A stretch of 25,906 nt of DNA from a virus, in the IMG/VR virus record IMGVR_UViG_3300045018_000134, positions 1 through 25,906 of that record; one strand, given 5' to 3'. Of the stretch, positions 22,590 through 25,906 are shown piece after piece. The translations under genes were made by a program, and so were the position numbers. Position 1 is the stretch's first letter, and each line of letters begins with the position of its first letter. Under the pieces are notes generated by a model that made no database searches, was not told the DNA's origin, and saw only the letters and a program-made list of their open reading frames with translations.

Positions 22590-23275
22590 CTTGTTTCCCC
22601 TCTCAATCGTTCTTCAAGTTGCTTAAGGTCGCTTTCAATCTGTGCAGGAGTAAGATTGATATCTTCAAGAATTTTCCTACGTTCTTCTAGTTGCGAGATT
22701 ACAGGATCGATATTGTATTTTGAGATTATTAAGTCACAGCGTTTGAGTGAGGCTATTAAGTCGGAGCGAAAATCAGGAATATAATTGATAGCCTCAACAA
22801 TTTTGTCAGCGTTATATAGTCCTCTGCGTTCAACTTCATTTTGTACTTGTTGTTTAGATCGGAGTATTTCAAGAAATTTATTATCAAGAGCAAAACCATT
22901 TACATTTACATTATCATTTACATTATCATTTACATTTACATTATCATTTACATTATCATTTACATTTACATTGGGGGTTTCTATGGGGTTTACTTGGGGT
23001 TCTTGTGGGGTTCTTGTGGGGTTTTCTTGCTTTGGTCTTCCACCTTTAACCCCATATTCTCCGCCTTTCTTTCCGTTTTCAAATTTTTTGTAATTTGCTT
23101 CAAGTTGTGGTTTTATTAGTAAAAAAATTGCATCACTGAACCCGGATAGTTCTTTTTCTTCGTGATTTAACGCAAAATTACAAATTGCGTCAAATATTTC
23201 AAGTTTATTATTATCTGGAAGTTTTCTGACGGATTCATAAAAGCTTCTATAAAACACAAAACTGTCTCTATGCAT
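22586..23275 (-). CDS. DUF6291-like phage replication-module protein (229 aa)
   Basis: The N-terminus MHRDSFVFYRSFYESVRKLP, then LEIFDAICNFALNHEEKELS and FLLIKPQLEANYKKFENGKK, matches the DUF6291-type (winged-helix-like) domain common at the head of phage replication modules. A 'GGRPK' basic motif leads into a Pro/Gln-rich linker and an Asn-Val-Asp repeat (about residues 105-130), followed by a helical C-terminus. ATG 23275 has AAAGGA upstream and overlaps the methyltransferase stop by 8 nt; the ORF extends further upstream without an SD. Probable DNA-binding initiator-type role; inferred. Confidence 0.75.
   Translation of the reverse strand: MHRDSFVFYRSFYESVRKLPDNNKLEIFDAICNFALNHEEKELSGFSDAIFLLIKPQLEANYKKFENGKKGGEYGVKGGRPKQENPTRTPQEPQVNPIETPNVNVNDNVNDNVNVNDNVNDNVNVNGFALDNKFLEILRSKQQVQNEVERRGLYNADKIVEAINYIPDFRSDLIASLKRCDLIISKYNIDPVISQLEERRKILEDINLTPAQIESDLKQLEERLRGETR
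22899..22972. repeat. 30-bp tandem repeat (about 2.5 copies) inside the replication-module gene
   Basis: Copies start at 22899, 22929 and 22959 (partial). Each is itself built from 6-bp and 12-bp sub-repeats (TTTACA, TTATCA). Translated on the minus strand it gives the low-complexity run NVNVNDNVND repeated. Copy number changes in multiples of 30 bp keep the frame. Confidence 0.9.
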
Positions 23276-24089
23276 AAATAATCCTTTCAAATATAGCCTT
23301 AACGACAGGAACACTAACAGCATTACCAATCATCTTATAACGCTGAGAATCACTAATTTTCTCTCCATTCTTTCCCCATTCTGTCCAATTATCAGAAAAA
23401 CCTTGTAACCTTTCGCATTCTATTGGAGTTAAGCGTCTTATACTAATATTATCCTTATCAATTAGCGTCATGCCTGAGTGTAACCCACCACTATTAGCTC
23501 CAGCAGTTATAGTTCTAATATTTGTGGTTTTTGTTGCCCTTTCATTAGACCTTGCAACTTCTTTTCCGATAGGAAATATTTTTGGTCTGGTTGTTCCTCT
23601 AGGATATCCGACAAAATATATTCGCTCTCTATTCTGGGGTAGAAACCAGGAAGTATTAAGCATCTGCCACTGACCATCATACCCAACGTCGGCAACCTCT
23701 TTGAGAACTTCGACAAAGTCTCTGCCGTCATTGGATGAAAACAGTCCTTTGACGTTCTCAAAGATAAAATAACGGGGATTGACTTCCCGGATAATCTGCA
23801 TTGCTCGATAGAACAAGCCAGATCGTTGTCCAGACAATCCTTTTCTTTTTCCAGCAAGCGACAAGTCTTGGCAAGGAAATCCGAAAGTGATAAGGTCGAT
23901 TCTTGGTAGTTCATTAGTTCTAATAGTCTTAACATCACCTAATACCTCGCTTTTTGAAAAATGACGCTCATACACTGAGCTTGCATATTTATTTATTTCA
24001 CTGTGTCCTTCCCACTCGAAGGTAAATCCAGCTTCACAAAGTCCTTGCCTAAATCCGCCAACCCCAGAAAATAAATTAAGATAATTCAT
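23268..24089 (-). CDS. DNA (cytosine-5-)-methyltransferase, orphan (273 aa)
   Basis: All key C5-methyltransferase motifs are present in order: I NLFSGVGGFRQG (5-16), IV GFPCQDLS with catalytic Cys73, VI FENVKG (110-115), VIII QNRERIYFVG (152-161), IX RRLTPIECERLQGF (218-231) and X QRYKMIGNAVSVPVV (249-263). The target-recognition region (about 165-215) is short. No restriction enzyme gene is adjacent, so it probably protects phage DNA from host restriction or marks it. SD AAAGGAAT precedes the ATG. A promoter and structured leader lie upstream. Confidence 0.93.
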   Translation of the reverse strand: MNYLNLFSGVGGFRQGLCEAGFTFEWEGHSEINKYASSVYERHFSKSEVLGDVKTIRTNELPRIDLITFGFPCQDLSLAGKRKGLSGQRSGLFYRAMQIIREVNPRYFIFENVKGLFSSNDGRDFVEVLKEVADVGYDGQWQMLNTSWFLPQNRERIYFVGYPRGTTRPKIFPIGKEVARSNERATKTTNIRTITAGANSGGLHSGMTLIDKDNISIRRLTPIECERLQGFSDNWTEWGKNGEKISDSQRYKMIGNAVSVPVVKAIFERIIYA

Positions 24090-24110
24090 TTTTATTCCTT
24101 TTAATTTTGT

Positions 24111-24200
24111 ACGCCCTAGACTATATTGAAGTTGTCTATGCTTTAGAATAGCCTAGGGACGTCGTATTTTTATTGTTAATTGTATGTATTAGCATAGACA
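24111..24200 (-). promoter_or_regulatory. Structured 5' leader with two interlocked stems (pseudoknot-capable)
   Basis: In minus-strand RNA, stem P1 pairs UGUCUAUGCU (24200-24191) with AGCAUAGACA (24142-24133), 10 bp without mismatch. Stem P2 pairs ACGUCCCUAGGCUAU (24162-24148) with AUAGUCUAGGGCGU (24124-24111), 14 bp with one G-U and one bulged U. The order P1-P2-P1'-P2' is that of an H-type pseudoknot; loops are 28, 5 and 8 nt. The G-U would be an A-C mismatch in plus-strand RNA, which points to function in minus-strand RNA. P2' ends 10 nt before the methyltransferase SD. It could instead be a DNA operator. Confidence 0.6.
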
Positions 24201-24206
24201 TTTTTA

Positions 24207-24234
24207 ATTATACATTACTTTTTGTTTGTTGCAA
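24207..24234 (-). promoter_or_regulatory. Sigma-70-type promoter for the methyltransferase/replication operon
   Basis: TTGCAA (24234-24229) and a perfect TATAAT (24212-24207) are separated by 16 nt. The predicted transcription start is about 24200, exactly at the 5' arm of the leader structure. This is the best promoter match noted in the window, and it lies in the largest gap between genes in the right half. Confidence 0.6.
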
Positions 24235-24239
24235 AATTT

Positions 24240-24554
24240 TCATCCTATATAAATAATAATTGATTTAAAAATCTTGCCTTTATCTAAGTCTTCTTGAAAC
24301 TTCACTTCTGCTTTTTTTTTGGCTTCTTCTTCTTCTTCAAAAACTTGTTCAATAAAATATTCAATAATTTCATCCTTCCCGATACATATTCGTTCCTCTG
24401 CTTCATAATAGTAATCAATAATGACAGAGCTGAATTCACAAACATAATAGCGGTATTCCTCGCCAACATAATCAGCATGTGCCATATACTTAACAGGCAA
24501 CTCTGGATTGTTCTGTAGTATTTCAATCAATTTTGCTCTATCTTCTTGTTTCAT
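24240..24554 (-). CDS. Acidic hypothetical phage protein (104 aa)
   Basis: Begins MKQEDRAKLIEILQNNPELP and continues VKYMAHADYVGEEYRYYVCE, a pattern ('NP.LPV......V..DY.yy.cE') seen in small phage early proteins. The C-terminal half is a Glu/Lys-rich helix (VFEEEEEAKKKAEVKFQEDL). SD AAGGAAGGAATT; the ATG overlaps the stop of the zinc-ribbon gene (ATGA). Function unknown. Confidence 0.7.
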   Translation of the reverse strand: MKQEDRAKLIEILQNNPELPVKYMAHADYVGEEYRYYVCEFSSVIIDYYYEAEERICIGKDEIIEYFIEQVFEEEEEAKKKAEVKFQEDLDKGKIFKSIIIYIG

Positions 24555-24679
24555 AATTCCTTCCTTTCTTGATTCCAGTATTTAGACTTGCAGCTAGGGC
24601 AAAGCACAGGCTGCAATTTCGGCGGTCTAGGATACCACTGATGATCACATCTTTTGCATTTTTGTAGTTTTATTTCCAT
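24551..24679 (-). CDS. Zinc-ribbon protein (42 aa)
   Basis: ATG 24679 with AAAAGGAGGGG upstream, TGA 24553-24551 overlapping the next ATG. Product MEIKLQKCKRCDHQWYPRPP then KLQPVLCPSCKSKYWNQERK: two CxxC pairs (CKRC, CPSC) separated by about 15 residues form a zinc ribbon of the type 'C..C...W.pr......CP.CkS.yW', common in archaeal and phage small DNA-binding regulators. Likely DNA- or RNA-binding. Confidence 0.75.
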   Translation of the reverse strand: MEIKLQKCKRCDHQWYPRPPKLQPVLCPSCKSKYWNQERKEL

Positions 24680-24694
24680 TTCAATCCCCTCCTT

Positions 24695-24904
24695 TTATCT
24701 GAAAATAACCAGCTGAAAAAATAGCCTGGTGAAAGCTATAAGTAACGCTATCTTACCGCATCGGATAGCGGCATCAGCTCCAACTTCTCCGATTGCCCAA
24801 GCCAAGCCAAAGGCTATCAGAGAAATTATTACAAAAAACAATATTAAAATTCCTATTAGCTCAAAATTATTGAGCATAAATAATCTTACTTTTGGTTTCC
24901 TCAT
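24695..24904 (-). CDS. Small membrane protein, two helices (69 aa)
   Basis: Begins MRKPKVRLFMLNNFELIGIL. Two hydrophobic segments: about residues 15-37 (IGILILFFVIISLIAFGLAW) and 50-66 (KIALLIAFTRLFFQLVI), separated by a short loop GEVGADAAIRCG. The positive N-terminus suggests it faces the cytoplasm. The ATG follows the preceding stop with no gap, with AAAGGAGAAAA upstream. A holin-like role cannot be excluded, but it is far from any lysis gene. Confidence 0.65.
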   Translation of the reverse strand: MRKPKVRLFMLNNFELIGILILFFVIISLIAFGLAWAIGEVGADAAIRCGKIALLIAFTRLFFQLVIFR

Positions 24905-25456
24905 TTAATTTTCTCCTTTCAATAATGCTAGGCCATAATTTATTATTTTTATTTCACAAGCATCAGCAGCGGCATAAGTAATGGTGTAAGCGGCAGAAGC
25001 GGCATCAGCGGCATCAGCGGTATAAGCGGCAGAAGCGGCGGCAGAAGTAATGGTGTAAGCGGCATAAGCGGCATAAGCTGCGGTATAAGCGGCATAAGCG
25101 GCATCAGCGGCGGTATAAGCGGCATAAGCGGCTGCATAAGCGGCATCCCTATTAGCTTTTGTGTTTTTTAGCAGCACTTTTTTTGCTGCTTCTATTGCAG
25201 CTCTTGGCCTAGTGTCTTCAGGATATTTTTTCTCAAAAATATTTAAAACTAATTCAGCAGAAAATATTGCATATTTAATTCTTTGTTTTTTATCAAGAAT
25301 CCTTGATAAGATCCAATTAGCCCAATTGAACCGATATTCTGCAAGTATTTGTATTTGCTTTATATTGGGTTTACCTTCACAATTTTTTACCCAAAAATCA
25401 AACCCATCTTGGCACGCATTCCATCTTTTTAAGTCTTTTTTAGTTACTTCTTTCAT
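24905..25456 (-). CDS. Alanine-repeat protein resembling Imm5-like putative immunity proteins (183 aa)
   Basis: The middle segment AELVLNIFEKKYPEDTRPRA then AIEAAKKVLL matches the 'vLplFe..yP.D.RPR.AIEAAr' signature of the Imm5-like putative immunity family, which continues in related proteins into Ala-rich repeats. Here residues about 105-168 are a run of AAY/AYT/AAD triplets, coded by a 9-bp DNA repeat. The N-terminal part (LKRWNACQDGFDFWVKNCEG) is helical with two cysteines. SD AAAAAAGGAG precedes the ATG. The biological role in phages is not established. Confidence 0.65.
   Translation of the reverse strand: MKEVTKKDLKRWNACQDGFDFWVKNCEGKPNIKQIQILAEYRFNWANWILSRILDKKQRIKYAIFSAELVLNIFEKKYPEDTRPRAAIEAAKKVLLKNTKANRDAAYAAAYAAYTAADAAYAAYTAAYAAYAAYTITSAAASAAYTADAADAASAAYTITYAAADACEIKIINYGLALLKGEN
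24958..25146. repeat. 9-bp degenerate tandem repeat coding for alanine-rich triplets
   Basis: About 20 copies of GGCATAAGC and variants (GGTATAAGC, GGCAGAAGC, GGCATCAGC) over nearly 190 bp, all in one reading phase of the minus-strand gene. Its local G+C is well above the surrounding sequence. Insertions or deletions of 9 bp keep the frame. Confidence 0.9.
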
Positions 25457-25501
25457 TTTTTATTCTCCTTTTTTTTATTCAACAATTGATAATTACCATC
25501 T

Positions 25502-25900
25502 TTAATTACCATAAAACTGACGATATAACTTATTTTTAATAATCACTTTTTGTTCTGTAGTGTGATAAACATCAATTTCATCTACACTACCCCCGGAATA
25601 ACAGAAATCACTATTTACTCCAGTTAAAAACCATCCGGAAGGGCAAAACTCAAAAGTACAAGACATAAAAGCCTTTTTGTACTTATAAGCTTTCGGAAGG
25701 CTACCTGAGAAGCCATTGAGAATTAATTTAGTCCCAATAGCTTCTTTTTTTGTCAAAAGCTCAACATTTTTGTCGAGCTTTTTGATTGTTTCTGGTGTTA
25801 TCATAGGATAGCATTCCATCCTTCCTGCTTTTTCTAGTATTAATGCATTAATACTAGTTATATTTTTTTCTTCTAATTTTATTTTCATTTTTTTTCTCAT
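25502..25900 (-). CDS. Hypothetical protein at the right edge (132 aa)
   Basis: ATG 25900 (or 25888) to TAA. Begins MRKKMKIKLEEKNITSINAL. Mixed alpha/beta; the section CTFEFCPSGWFLTGVNSDFC has three cysteines, followed by a beta-rich tail. No family recognised. The six bases before the ATG are the window edge, so an earlier start outside the window cannot be ruled out. Confidence 0.6.
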   Translation of the reverse strand: MRKKMKIKLEEKNITSINALILEKAGRMECYPMITPETIKKLDKNVELLTKKEAIGTKLILNGFSGSLPKAYKYKKAFMSCTFEFCPSGWFLTGVNSDFCYSGGSVDEIDVYHTTEQKVIIKNKLYRQFYGN

Positions 25901-25906
25901 AATACC

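Noticed and set aside
22785-23119. Plus-strand ORFs reading through the 30-bp repeat as membrane-like repeats
   Set aside because: Antisense artefact of the repeat in the replication-module gene.
24111-24162. Inverted repeat as ends of a small mobile element
   Set aside because: Arms are only 23 nt apart, there is no target duplication, and the pairing fits a leader RNA better.
24958-25146. Possible CRISPR-like array
   Set aside because: The repeat is only 9 bp, contiguous and without spacers, and stays in one coding phase of an alanine-rich protein.
25161-25505. Plus-strand ORF of 114 codons with hydrophobic stretches
   Set aside because: Antisense to the Imm5-like gene; hydrophobicity comes from the complement of Lys/Glu-rich codons; no SD or family match.

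Overview
This window looks like part of the genome of a tailed double-stranded DNA phage or prophage (Caudoviricetes, siphovirus-like). The base composition is strongly A/T-rich, and essentially every credible gene lies on the minus strand, so the biological order runs from position 25906 down to 1. Genes are tightly packed: many stop and start codons overlap (ATGA, TAATG) and Shine-Dalgarno (SD) sites of the AAGGAGG type are common. TGA is used as a stop, so the standard bacterial code applies. The host cannot be named. A low-G+C host is implied, and classical Sec signal peptides are encoded by the phage itself. No integrase, repressor, tRNA, rRNA, CRISPR array or lysis gene is visible here.

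Early/accessory and replication region (25900 to about 21400): a hypothetical protein, an alanine-repeat protein resembling Imm5-like putative immunity proteins, a two-helix membrane protein, a 42-residue zinc-ribbon protein and an acidic hypothetical protein. Next comes an intergenic region with a good sigma-70-type promoter and a structured leader, then an orphan C5-cytosine DNA methyltransferase, a DUF6291-like replication-module protein with an Asn/Val/Asp repeat, and two cysteine-rich proteins. A run of four very small genes (29 to 54 codons) follows.

Recombination region (21024 to 17299): an SbcC/Rad50-like ATPase with one zinc-hook CxxC, RecT single-strand annealing protein, and a metallo-beta-lactamase-fold hydrolase, apparently one transcription unit. 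Small genes follow, including a MazG-like nucleotide pyrophosphohydrolase.

Switch and packaging region (16671 to 10909): a phage sigma-70-family factor sits exactly between the early and late genes and is the obvious candidate for late-gene control. It is followed by a phospholipase-D-like protein, a tiny Lys/Gly-rich ORF, the small and large terminase subunits, and a portal protein fused to a MuF-like domain.

Head and tail region (10873 to 1): HK97-type prohead protease, major capsid protein with its own N-terminal delta domain, a small protein, then four consecutive proteins each with an apparent Sec signal peptide. These are followed by a gp6-like connector, an HK97 gp10-like protein, a probable tail-terminator-position protein, a MAF/DUF115-like enzyme, a 52-residue protein with a TTG start, the tail tube protein, the tape measure protein, and the beginning of a tail protein cut off by the window edge. 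No tail-assembly-chaperone frameshift pair lies between tail tube and tape measure.

The most unusual signals are the four signal-peptide proteins inside the virion cassette, the DUF115/MAF-like gene next to the tail tube gene, and the interlocked (pseudoknot-capable) leader RNA in front of the methyltransferase.
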